Assembly (NCBI RefSeq): GCF_003347205.1
Contig: NZ_QQBJ01000011.1
Span: 186,001 to 250,000 of the forward strand
Length of the DNA: 64,000 nucleotides
Origin: Mycolicibacterium moriokaense
Lineage (GTDB): Bacteria; Actinomycetota; Actinomycetes; Mycobacteriales; Mycobacteriaceae
Direction: 5' to 3'
Positions 34,719 through 42,869 of the stretch are shown here, piece by piece. Positions within the stretch are counted from its first letter, which is position 1. The number at the start of each line of letters is the position of its first letter. The notes under the pieces are model-generated. The model did not search any database. It was not told the DNA's origin and was given only the letters and a program-made list of their open reading frames with translations. Position numbers and translations under genes: made by a program.

Positions 34719-36346
34719 GAGCGGCGGAACCGCTTCAGCCCCCGGTTCTTGTCCGCGAGCGCCGCGCGCGACGCCTGCCAGCCGGGGATGCCGCACACGC
34801 CGCCGCCGGCGTGCGTGCCCGAACTGCCGTTGTAGAGCCCGGCGATCGGCGTGCGGTAGTCGGCGTAGCCGGGCGCGGGCCGCATGTGGAACAGCTGCTC
34901 CAGCGACAGTTCACCGTGGAAGATGTTGCCACCGATCAGGCCGTACTCCTGCTCCATCTGATGCGGTCCGACGACGTCGCGATGCGTGATCGATGCCTTG
35001 AAGCCGGGCGCCACCTGGTCGTAGGTGTCGATCACCCGGTCGGCGTAGGCGTCGAGTTCTTCGGTGTGCGGCGCCTCGCTCCATTCGGCGGGCACCCACT
35101 GCGTGAACAGCGACATGATGTGCGTGCCATCGGGATTGAGCGTCTTGTCCAGCGTGGTCGGAATGACGCCGTCGCTGAACGGCAGCGTCGCCGGCTTGCC
35201 GACGCGCGCCTCCTGAAACGCGGTCTCCAACCAATCGATCGTCGGGGCCATCTCGATCGACCCGGTCAGGTGCTCGGCCATCCCGGAACTCGGGTTGGCG
35301 GTGAAGCTGGGCAGTTCGGAGAGCGCGACGTTGACCTTCACCACGCCGCTTCGCGTCTTGAAGTGTTCGATGTCGCTGACGAAGTCGTCGGGCAACTCGG
35401 CGCGCGAAAGGTGTTCGAGGAACGCGGTCTTCGGATGCAGGGTGGTGACCACGACGGGCGCCTGGATCTCGTCGCCGTTCTCCAACACCACGCCGTGCAC
35501 GCGGCCGTTGCGCACCAGTGTGCGCGACACCCGCGCGTTGGTGCGGATCTCCGCGCCGAAGCTACGGGCCGACTTGGCGATCGCCGCGGACACGCCGCCC
35601 ATGCCGCCCTCCGGGAATCCCCAGCTGCCCAGTTGGCCGTCGCCGACGTCGCCGATCGAGTGATGAGCCATCACGTACGCGGTGCCCGGCTCGCACGGAC
35701 CGGCCCATGTGCCGATGATTCCGTTGACGGCCATCAGCCCTTTGACTTGCGGTGATTCGAACCAGTCGTCGAGCAGGTCGGCGATGCTCATGGTCAGCAG
35801 CCGGGTGATGTCGGCGGTCATGCGCGGGGTGATCTTGTTGCGCATCGGCCAGGCCAGCTTCGCCAGGTCGAGCAGATCGCCCGGCCGCTTCGACCCGATG
35901 TTCGGCGGCACCTCGGTCAGCAGCGGTCCCATCACCTCGGCGATCCGCCCGATCCAGTCGTAGTACTCCGGCAGCGCGTCGGCGTCCTTCTTGGAGAACT
36001 TGGACAGCTGCTCGTGGGTGCGCTTGGGGTCGTCCTCGTAGATGATCAGCGAGCCGCCCTCGGGAAACGCCTGGTAAGACGGGCCCATCGGATGCACCTT
36101 GTAGCCGTGCCGCTCGAGTCCGAGTTCGCGCACGATGGTCGGCGGCATCAGGCTCATCACGTAGGACAGCCGGGTGACGCGCAGGTGCGGGGCGTCCTCC
36201 CACGGCGCTTCGGTGGTGGCGGCGCCGCCGACCGACCCGCGGGACTCCAGCACCAGCGTCCTGGCGCCCGACCGGGCCAGATAGGCCGCGGAGACAAGCC
36301 CGTTGTGGCCGCCGCCGATGACGATGGCGTCGTACGTGTTCGACAT
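34715..36346 (-). CDS. Phytoene-desaturase-like FAD oxidoreductase (PYROXD2-like)
   Basis: 543 residues with an N-terminal dinucleotide fold (YDAIVIGGGHNGLVSAAYLARSG), EPGTAYVMAHHSIGDVGD-type central region, and a C-terminal FAD loop (GLYNGSSGTHAGGGVCGIPGW). These proteins are often misnamed phytoene dehydrogenases; there is no carotenoid gene here. A dehydrogenation step in the same degradative pathway is more likely. First gene of the minus-strand operon behind operator O2. Confidence 0.85.
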   Translation of the reverse strand: MSNTYDAIVIGGGHNGLVSAAYLARSGARTLVLESRGSVGGAATTEAPWEDAPHLRVTRLSYVMSLMPPTIVRELGLERHGYKVHPMGPSYQAFPEGGSLIIYEDDPKRTHEQLSKFSKKDADALPEYYDWIGRIAEVMGPLLTEVPPNIGSKRPGDLLDLAKLAWPMRNKITPRMTADITRLLTMSIADLLDDWFESPQVKGLMAVNGIIGTWAGPCEPGTAYVMAHHSIGDVGDGQLGSWGFPEGGMGGVSAAIAKSARSFGAEIRTNARVSRTLVRNGRVHGVVLENGDEIQAPVVVTTLHPKTAFLEHLSRAELPDDFVSDIEHFKTRSGVVKVNVALSELPSFTANPSSGMAEHLTGSIEMAPTIDWLETAFQEARVGKPATLPFSDGVIPTTLDKTLNPDGTHIMSLFTQWVPAEWSEAPHTEELDAYADRVIDTYDQVAPGFKASITHRDVVGPHQMEQEYGLIGGNIFHGELSLEQLFHMRPAPGYADYRTPIAGLYNGSSGTHAGGGVCGIPGWQASRAALADKNRGLKRFRRS

Positions 36347-36381
36347 GGAGGCCCCTACTTTCGCGCCGTGCCCGCATCTTT

Positions 36382-36397
36382 GACTGACTGTTCAATC
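36382..36397. promoter_or_regulatory. Operator O2, palindrome GACTGACTGTTCAATC
   Basis: Same 16-bp design as O1 and O3 with changes in the spacer and one arm (TCAATC). It lies between the FAD oxidoreductase operon (minus) and the TetR gene (plus). TAGATT on the minus strand at its edge can serve as -10. The position next to tetR suggests autoregulation. Confidence 0.7.
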
Positions 36398-36459
36398 TAA
36401 TGAAGTGTTAGGCTTTAAACAAGTGGCAGCGCTGCGACGACGAGGGGGAACATCAGGTC

Positions 36460-37095
36460 ATGGCGGATCCTGCACCGGCGACGGAGAACAACGAGCCCCG
36501 GCGCATCGAGATGCTGCGCGCCGCGGCGGAGCTGATCTGCGAGCGGGGCTTCGGGGACACCCGCATCGCGGACGTCGCCAAACGCGCCGGCGTCAGTTCG
36601 GCGCTTGTCATCTACTACTTCGGCACCCGCGACCGCTTGCTGGTCGACGCACTGCGCTATTCCGAGGAGTCGTTCTACGAAGCCGGCGAGAAGATGCTCG
36701 CCGAGACGCCCTCCGTGCGCGAGCGCCTTTCGTTGCTCATCAAATGGACATGTGTGCCGCAGTCCGCAGGCGAGATCCCCGGTGCGTGGGGATTGTGGTT
36801 CGACCTGTGGGCGCAGGCATTCCGGCACGACGAGATAAAAGCGGGCAGGGCCGAACTCGACGCACGCTGGCGCGCCATGATCATCGATGCCATCAAAGCC
36901 GACGAGGTCGATTCCGCGGTAGACGCGAAGATGTTCGCCCTGGAGTTCTCCGCGCTGCTCGACGGCCTGTCCATCCAGGTGGCGCTCGACGACCCCGAAG
37001 TCGACTCCGCGGTGGCCTACGACATCGCGATGCGGTTCGCCGAACGGGAACTCGACCTGCCCGCCGAGAAGAAGCGTCCGGTCAAGAAACGCTGA
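36460..37095 (+). CDS. TetR/BetI-like repressor, candidate regulator of the amine locus
   Basis: 211 residues. The helix-turn-helix is AAELICERGFGDTRIADVAKRAGVSSALVIYYFGTRDRLL (about residues 23-62). The C-terminal part (IKWTCVPQ, WGLWFDLWAQAFRHDEIKAGRAELDARWRAMI) is of the BetI_C type, found in regulators of choline and other amine pathways. A basic tail ends the protein. O2 is 62 bp upstream, and the same palindrome recurs at O1 and O3. It ends convergently with the ABC ATPase (14-bp overlap). Confidence 0.88.
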   Translation: MADPAPATENNEPRRIEMLRAAAELICERGFGDTRIADVAKRAGVSSALVIYYFGTRDRLLVDALRYSEESFYEAGEKMLAETPSVRERLSLLIKWTCVPQSAGEIPGAWGLWFDLWAQAFRHDEIKAGRAELDARWRAMIIDAIKADEVDSAVDAKMFALEFSALLDGLSIQVALDDPEVDSAVAYDIAMRFAERELDLPAEKKRPVKKR

Positions 37096-38239
37096 GTGCG
37101 CCAGCGAGATTCGTGCCGTCAGCCACCGGGTCGGAGACCAGCGGCGCCGCGCTTCGGTGCAGCACCCGCACCGCGTCATGCGTGCAGACGCAGTTGACCC
37201 GCTCGCCGGGCCGATGGCTCACCGAGGCGGGGCCGGACTGGTTGGGCACCTCGACGATCAACGCCGTCGATGCCCCGACGTCGACGTGCACCTGCGTGCT
37301 GTGGCCGAGGTAGACCATCTGTGACACCACGCCGGGGATCGCGTTGTGCCCCTGCGCGACCGGCTCATCGGCACCTTGCACGGTGATCCGTTCCGGCCGG
37401 ATGACGATGGCCGCGGCACCGGGTTCGGCGCCGTTCTCGACGGCCGCACCCAGGCGGGTGTCGAGCGCCGAGCACACCGCCGACCCGTCGGCGGCCTCGA
37501 GCACCTCGGCGTCGAAGATGTTGGCGGCACCCAGAAATCCGGCCACGAACGTGGTGGCGGGTGCGGAGTAGATCTCCTGCGGCGGGCCCACCTGCTCGAT
37601 CCGGCCTTCGGCCAGCACGGCGATCTGGTCGCTCATCGTGAGCGCTTCCTCCTGGTCGTGCGTGACGTAGACGAACGTGATGCCCACCTCGCGCTGCACG
37701 GCACGCAGCTCCAGCTGTAACTGCTTGCGCAGCTTGGCATCCAGCGCGCCCAGTGGTTCGTCGAGCAGCAGCACCTTGGGCTGCAGCACCAGCGCGCGTG
37801 CCAAGGCGACACGTTGCTGCTGACCGCCGGACAGTTGCGCGGGACGCCGTTCGGCGAACTCGCCCATCCGCGCCAACTCCAGGGCGTCGCCGACCCGCCG
37901 CTTGGTCTCCTGCTTGGACGCCTTCTGGTAGCGCAGCCCGAAGGCGACGTTGTCCCACACCGTCATGAACGGGAACAGCGCATAGGTCTGGAAGACGGTG
38001 TTGACCGGCCGCTTGTGCGGCGGATCGGCCGCCACATCACGGCCGTCGAGTTCGATGCGCCCGGAGTCGGGCTTCTCGAAGCCGGCGATCATGCGCAGCG
38101 TGGTGGTCTTGCCGCAGCCGGATGCGCCCAGCAGCGAATAGAACTGGCCGGCCGGGATGTCCAGGTCGATACCGGTGACCGCGGGCACCCCGTCGAAGGA
38201 CTTGACCAGCTTCTCCAGCCGGATCGCGCCGCCCTTCAT
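37082..38239 (-). CDS. potA: Spermidine/putrescine-type ABC importer, ATPase
   Basis: 385 residues: Walker A GASGCGKTT (38-46), Q-loop FQTYALFPFMTV, signature LSGGQQQRVALARAL, Walker B VLLLDEPLGALD, H-loop YVTHDQEEAL, and a C-terminal TOBE domain (IVIRPERITVQ). Energises import by the PotBCD-like subunits encoded divergently at 39735-42811. The ATG 38239 follows the aminotransferase stop by 13 bp, so enzyme and ATPase form one operon behind O3. The start upstream at 38380 would lie in the aminotransferase. Confidence 0.9.
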   Translation of the reverse strand: MKGGAIRLEKLVKSFDGVPAVTGIDLDIPAGQFYSLLGASGCGKTTTLRMIAGFEKPDSGRIELDGRDVAADPPHKRPVNTVFQTYALFPFMTVWDNVAFGLRYQKASKQETKRRVGDALELARMGEFAERRPAQLSGGQQQRVALARALVLQPKVLLLDEPLGALDAKLRKQLQLELRAVQREVGITFVYVTHDQEEALTMSDQIAVLAEGRIEQVGPPQEIYSAPATTFVAGFLGAANIFDAEVLEAADGSAVCSALDTRLGAAVENGAEPGAAAIVIRPERITVQGADEPVAQGHNAIPGVVSQMVYLGHSTQVHVDVGASTALIVEVPNQSGPASVSHRPGERVNCVCTHDAVRVLHRSAAPLVSDPVADGTNLAGALSVS

Positions 38240-38252
38240 CCCGGCAGGCCCA

Positions 38253-39641
38253 TCACCGGGCCACCGCCTCCGCGAACCGCGCGAAGTTGGCCGCGAACCG
38301 ATCGACGTCGTCGCGGTCGTGCTGAACCGACAGCAGCCACTGCTCCACCTTGCCCCATGGCGGCAGGAACACACCGCCATTGTGCTGCATCAGCCAGTGC
38401 AAATGGCCGAGTCTGGCGTCGATCTGCAGGAAGTCGCGGAACTCGCGCACCGGCTCACGGCGGAAGGTCACGCAGCCCTTGGCACCGACGGACACCACAT
38501 GCCAGCCGAATCCGTGCCGGGCGATGGTGGCCTCCAACGACGCGCGCAGCCGGGTGGCCAGGTCGTCGAGGTGCGCGTACGCCTGCGGGGTGAGGACGTC
38601 GGTCAGCGTCGCCCTGGTGGCGGCCATCGCCAGCGGGTTGCCGTTGAAGGTGCCCACCTGTTCGTAGCGGCCGTCGGCGATGGCCGACATCACTTCCTCG
38701 GTGCCGCCGATCGCCGCGACCGAGATGCCGCCGCCGAGCGCCTTGGCCAGGCACACCATGTCGGGCACCACGCCGCTGCGGGCGGTGATTCCGCCTGGCC
38801 CCGTGGTGAACCCGGTCTTCACCTCGTCATAGATCAAGAAGGCGCCCTCGCCGTGCAGCAGATCGCGGATGACGGCCAGGTAGCCGTCGCCGGGCGGGAT
38901 GATGCCCGCGTTCATCATCACGGGCTCGGTGATCATCGCGGCCACCTGCCCGCGGTGTTCGGCAAGTGCGCGGGCCACCGCGCCCGTGTCGTTGAACGGC
39001 ACCACGATGACCAGATCGCGGATCGCGGCGGGAATGCCGGAGTTGCCGGGCACCCCGGTCGGCTTCTCCCGCGGTCCGACCTCGTCGGCCTCGGGCAGCA
39101 CCGAGACCTGCACCGAGTCGTGGTGGCCGTGATAGCAGCCCTCGACCTTGATGATCAGATCGCGGCCGGTGAGCGCGCGGGCCAGGTGGACGGCGTCCAT
39201 GGTGGCCTCGGTGCCGGAGTTGGCGAACCGCCACAGCGGCAGCTCGAACCGCCGGGACAGCTCGTTCGCGATCCAGATGGCGTCCTCTGTCGGCTGCGCG
39301 AAATGCGTTCCGCGCCTGACGCGATCGCTGACCGCGGCGACGATCGCCGGATGGGCGTGCCCGGCGATGGCGGCGCCGTAGCCACCGTGCATGTCGACGT
39401 ATTCGGTGCCGTCGACGTCATACACCTTCGAGCCGCTGCCATGGCTCATCCAGACCGCCTGCGGCTCGGCGATCTGCCAGTTGGATGTCGCGCCCCCGGC
39501 GAGGTGCGCGCTGGCCTCGGCGATCAGCTCCGAGCTTCGCGGCTGCCGGCGCAGGAACACCTGCTCCTCGTCGGCGATCAGTTGGGACACGGCGTCGGCC
39601 ACTGTGCTCAATTTTTTGCCCGACGCCACCGACGAAGACAC
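38253..39641 (-). CDS. Class III PLP aminotransferase
   Basis: 462 residues, glutamate-1-semialdehyde aminomutase/omega-transaminase group. Features: KVYDVDGTEYVDMHGGYGAAIAGHAHP, NSGTEATMDAVHLARAL (phosphate loop), KVEGCYHGHHDS, IYDEVKTGF (Asp to pyridine N) and VCLAKALGGG with the Schiff-base Lys. GTG 39641 has a textbook GGAGG 6 nt upstream; the more distal ATG at 39677 lies inside operator O3. It most likely deaminates the imported amine. Confidence 0.88.
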   Translation of the reverse strand: MSSSVASGKKLSTVADAVSQLIADEEQVFLRRQPRSSELIAEASAHLAGGATSNWQIAEPQAVWMSHGSGSKVYDVDGTEYVDMHGGYGAAIAGHAHPAIVAAVSDRVRRGTHFAQPTEDAIWIANELSRRFELPLWRFANSGTEATMDAVHLARALTGRDLIIKVEGCYHGHHDSVQVSVLPEADEVGPREKPTGVPGNSGIPAAIRDLVIVVPFNDTGAVARALAEHRGQVAAMITEPVMMNAGIIPPGDGYLAVIRDLLHGEGAFLIYDEVKTGFTTGPGGITARSGVVPDMVCLAKALGGGISVAAIGGTEEVMSAIADGRYEQVGTFNGNPLAMAATRATLTDVLTPQAYAHLDDLATRLRASLEATIARHGFGWHVVSVGAKGCVTFRREPVREFRDFLQIDARLGHLHWLMQHNGGVFLPPWGKVEQWLLSVQHDRDDVDRFAANFARFAEAVAR

Positions 39642-39667
39642 GGGGAAACCTCCAGTCCAGAACGGTT

Positions 39668-39683
39668 GACTGAGCATTCAGTC
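39668..39683. promoter_or_regulatory. Operator O3, palindrome GACTGAGCATTCAGTC
   Basis: Differs from O1 by one base in 16 and shares flanking TT and TATGC. It sits between the aminotransferase-ATPase operon (minus) and the potD-potB-potC operon (plus). TAGACT on the minus strand can be the -10, and TTGACT at 39666-39671 a -35 on the plus strand. Confidence 0.75.
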
Positions 39684-39734
39684 TATGCGAGAGTCCTACC
39701 AGCGACAAGCCGCGAAATCAACGGGGAGGCCCAG

Positions 39735-40988
39735 ATGCCAGCACCCAACGGAGCGCACCGTAACGGTCCGACCCGCCGACAATTCCTCACGCGAGCAGCG
39801 ATTCTCGCCGCGGCGGCGCCGACGTTGCCCGCCTTTCTCGCGGCCTGTTCGAAGGGCGGAGCGCCCTCGGCAGCGCCGACGCTGACGCTCGCCTCGCCGG
39901 ACAGCCCGGTCAAGTGGGACATCGCCGACGACAACAAACCCATCGCCGACGGCCTCGCGCCCGAGAAGGGTGCGACACTTCAGCTCTACACCTATGCCGA
40001 CTACACGAGCCCTGACGCCGTGAAGGCATTCGAGGACAAGCACGGCGTGAAAGTCGAGATCTCGACGTTCAACGACACCGACGAGGCGATCACCAAGATC
40101 CGCGGCGGCAGCGTCAACTACGACCTGTACTTCCCCAGCTATGACCAAATCAGCAGGCTGGTGACGGGTCAGCTGATACAGCCGCTCAACCACAGCTACA
40201 TCCCGAACATCTCGAACGTCTGGCCGAGCTTCACCAACCCCTGGTACGACCAGGGTTGGCAGTACAGCGTGCCCTACACCGTCTACACCACCGGCATCGG
40301 ATGGCGTAACGACCAGGTGAAGACCGACATCCCGAAGATGCAGAACCCCTACGACGTGTTGTGGGATCCGCAGTACAAGGGCAAGACCGCGGTCATCGAC
40401 GACTGGCATACCGCAATGTCGATGGTGCTTCTGCAACAAGGCATCACCGACGTCAACACCTCTAACGCCGACGATCTGAAGAAGGTCGGTGACCAGCTCA
40501 AGGCGATGGTGGCGGCGACGTCACCAAAGGTCACCATCACGATGTACAACGACCTGCCGGCCGGCCAGCTCGGGGTGTCGCAGATGTGGTCGGGCGACAT
40601 CATCAACGCGCAGTCCTACCTGCCCGAGGGCACCTCGACGGACATCCTGCAGTACTGGTTCCCGCAGGACGGCAAGGGGCTGGTGGACAACGACCTGATG
40701 GTGGTGCTCAAGAGCGGCAAGAACCCAGTGCTGTCCCACCTCTTCATCAACCACATGCTGCAGCCCGACGTGGCCATGCAGAACTTCAACGCCATCGGCT
40801 ACCAGCCGCCGCAGAACTCGATCACCGCGGATTCCCTTGTCAAAGAGGAGTTCATCCCCGAGAACCTGCGCACCGCCATCGTCAAGCCGGAGTACTTCGA
40901 CGCCGGCTACCGGCTGCTCGAGCTCGACACGGCCAACCAGGACGCGTGGCAGAAGGTGTGGCAGGCGTTCAACGCCGGCGGGTCCTAG
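39735..40988 (+). CDS. potD: Spermidine/putrescine-type substrate-binding lipoprotein
   Basis: 417 residues. Tat lipoprotein signal: NGPTRRQFLTRAAILAAAAPTLPAFLAAC-type sequence, with twin Arg at about residues 14-15 and lipid-modified Cys near 38. The mature part matches PotD/PotF (LQLYTYADYTSPDAVKAFEDKHGVKVEI; YDLYFPSYDQISRLV). GGGGAGGC lies 6 nt before the ATG. It captures the cationic substrate outside the membrane for PotBC. Confidence 0.9.
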   Translation: MPAPNGAHRNGPTRRQFLTRAAILAAAAPTLPAFLAACSKGGAPSAAPTLTLASPDSPVKWDIADDNKPIADGLAPEKGATLQLYTYADYTSPDAVKAFEDKHGVKVEISTFNDTDEAITKIRGGSVNYDLYFPSYDQISRLVTGQLIQPLNHSYIPNISNVWPSFTNPWYDQGWQYSVPYTVYTTGIGWRNDQVKTDIPKMQNPYDVLWDPQYKGKTAVIDDWHTAMSMVLLQQGITDVNTSNADDLKKVGDQLKAMVAATSPKVTITMYNDLPAGQLGVSQMWSGDIINAQSYLPEGTSTDILQYWFPQDGKGLVDNDLMVVLKSGKNPVLSHLFINHMLQPDVAMQNFNAIGYQPPQNSITADSLVKEEFIPENLRTAIVKPEYFDAGYRLLELDTANQDAWQKVWQAFNAGGS

Positions 40989-40994
40989 TCGGCC

Positions 40995-41936
40995 GTGGCG
41001 GTCCCGGTAGTCGACGCGCCCGCGCAGGCGCCACCGCCGACGCGCGAGCGGCGCAACCGGCTGTGGTCGGTGCTGGCCGCTCCCGGAATCTTCTGGCTGG
41101 CTTCCTTTTTCGTCTTCCCGCTCTATGTGGTGTTGTGCATCGTCTTCGGGCAGATCGACCCGCTGTTCCGCACGCCCATTCCGGTGTGGAACCCGCTGCA
41201 GTGGGACCCGACGCAGTTCACCTACGTGCTCACCCACATCGTCGGCGAGAACGGCGTCTACGGGCCCGCGATCGTTCGCACCTTCATCTATGTGCTGGTG
41301 GCCAGTTGCCTGTGCCTGCTGATCGCCTTCCCCGTCGCCTACTACGTGGCCCGGCTGTCCGGTAAGCGCAAGGGGCTGCTGCTGGCACTGCTGATCGCGC
41401 CGTTCTGGATCAGCTACATGATGCGAATGTTTGCGTGGGTCAACCTCTTACAGGATGACGGTCTGTTCAACAAGGTGCTCGGCGTAGGCGGGTTCTTCAC
41501 CCCGGACGTCAAGTGGCTGACGGGCCAGCCGATGGTGGTGATCCTCGGGCTGGTGTACGGCTACGTGCCCTACATGATCCTGCCGCTCTACGCCGGGCTG
41601 GACCGGCTGTCGCAGCCGATGCTCGAGGCGTCGCGAGACCTTGGCGCCGATCGGTTCTCGTCGTTCTGGCGGGTGACGCTGCCGCTGTGCAGGCCGACGA
41701 TCGTGGCGGCCGTGCTGCTGACGTGTCTGCCCATGCTCGGCGACTACTTCACCAGCGACATGCTCTCGGCGTCGCCGAAGACCACGATGGTCGGCAATCT
41801 GATCAACGACAGCGTGCAGTCGCCCGGGCAGACCGGTCAGGCAGGCGCGTTCGTGATGCTGGTCTTCCTGGCCGCGCTGCTGCCGATGCTGTACTACATC
41901 CGGGTCACCTCGAAGCGCGACGAGGTGTCGGTGTGA
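40995..41936 (+). CDS. potB: ABC importer permease, PotB type
   Basis: 313 residues, six membrane segments, and the EAA loop ASRDLGADRFSSFWRVTLPLCRPTI that contacts the ATPase. GTG start 6 bp after the potD stop; the stop overlaps the potC start by 4 bp (GTGA). Part of the importer that probably brings in a polyamine or related amine. Confidence 0.9.
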   Translation: MAVPVVDAPAQAPPPTRERRNRLWSVLAAPGIFWLASFFVFPLYVVLCIVFGQIDPLFRTPIPVWNPLQWDPTQFTYVLTHIVGENGVYGPAIVRTFIYVLVASCLCLLIAFPVAYYVARLSGKRKGLLLALLIAPFWISYMMRMFAWVNLLQDDGLFNKVLGVGGFFTPDVKWLTGQPMVVILGLVYGYVPYMILPLYAGLDRLSQPMLEASRDLGADRFSSFWRVTLPLCRPTIVAAVLLTCLPMLGDYFTSDMLSASPKTTMVGNLINDSVQSPGQTGQAGAFVMLVFLAALLPMLYYIRVTSKRDEVSV

Positions 41937-42811
41937 AGGGTCCCATCGGTTGGTGGAACAACCCGTGGCGGCCGCCGCGCTTTCTCGTCGCGATCACCGT
42001 CGGCTACCTCGTGTGGTCACTGCTGCCGGTGCTGATCGCGGTGGCGTACTCGTTCAACGACGGCAAGTCCCGCACCACGTGGCAGGGCTTCTCGTTCCGC
42101 TGGTACTGGGGTGATCAGACGCTGTCGGTCTGGCACAACGACGCGTTGCACACCGCGCTGCTGCAGACGTTGAAACTGGGCGTGATCGCGACGCTGATCA
42201 CCGTGCCCCTCGGCACGCTGTTCGCGATCGGCATCGACCGCTGGCGCGGCAGGCTGCCCGCGGGCGCGAACTTCCTGATGCTGTTGTCGTTCGTGCTGCC
42301 CGAGGTGCTGCTGGCCGTCGCATTGTTGTTCGTGATCACCAGCGTCGCGGTGCCCGTCTCGCTGGGCACCACCGCACAGGTGATCGGCCTGATCACCTTC
42401 CAGGTGTCCTACCCCGCGGTGTTGGTGCGCGCACGCCTTGCGACCATCGGGCCGCAATACGAAGAAGCGGCAATGGATCTGGGCGCTTCGCCGCTGGACG
42501 CGCTGCGCCGGATCATCCTGCCGATGCTGCTGCCCGCGATCTTCGCCAGCACGGTACTGGTGTTCGCCGACGTCATCGACGACTTCGTCCTCGTGCGGTA
42601 CCTGTCCGGCGACGCCTCCACCGAACCGGTGTCGGTGAAGATCTACAACACCGCCCGCGCCGCGCCCACCCCGGCGCTCAACGCGCTCGCCAGCCTGCTG
42701 TTGTTCGCGGCCCTGGCCGCCGTCGTCATCGGGTTCCTCGTTTACCGGCGGATGACCCGCGGCGACACCACGGCCGACCGCGGCATCGGCGGCTTCACCG
42801 GCGAGGCGTAG
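41933..42811 (+). CDS. potC: ABC importer permease, PotC type
   Basis: 292 residues, six membrane segments, EAA loop EEAAMDLGASPLDALRRIILPMLLPAI. The N-terminal region YSFNDGKSRTTWQGFSFRWYW is characteristic of PotC. GTG 41933 overlaps the potB stop. Last gene of the operon; 58 bp separate it from the Rieske gene. Confidence 0.9.
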   Translation: MKGPIGWWNNPWRPPRFLVAITVGYLVWSLLPVLIAVAYSFNDGKSRTTWQGFSFRWYWGDQTLSVWHNDALHTALLQTLKLGVIATLITVPLGTLFAIGIDRWRGRLPAGANFLMLLSFVLPEVLLAVALLFVITSVAVPVSLGTTAQVIGLITFQVSYPAVLVRARLATIGPQYEEAAMDLGASPLDALRRIILPMLLPAIFASTVLVFADVIDDFVLVRYLSGDASTEPVSVKIYNTARAAPTPALNALASLLLFAALAAVVIGFLVYRRMTRGDTTADRGIGGFTGEA

Positions 42812-42857
42812 CCCTCTCCCGCGAAACTACGCAGTAGACCGGCGCGGCTGCGCAGAC

Positions 42858-42863
42858 TAGGCT
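42858..42863 (+). promoter_or_regulatory. -10 element TAGGCT of the Rieske oxygenase gene
   Basis: TAGGCT, then 6 nt, then ATG 42870: a leaderless start. It shows that the Rieske gene can be transcribed apart from potDBC. A weak match to the O1-O3 palindrome (11 of 16) covers 42864-42879. Confidence 0.6.
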
Positions 42864-42869
42864 GACTGT

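Noticed and set aside
34715-36346. Carotenoid phytoene desaturase
   Set aside because: No phytoene synthase or other carotenoid gene nearby; it belongs to an operon with acyl-CoA enzymes under the amine-locus operator.
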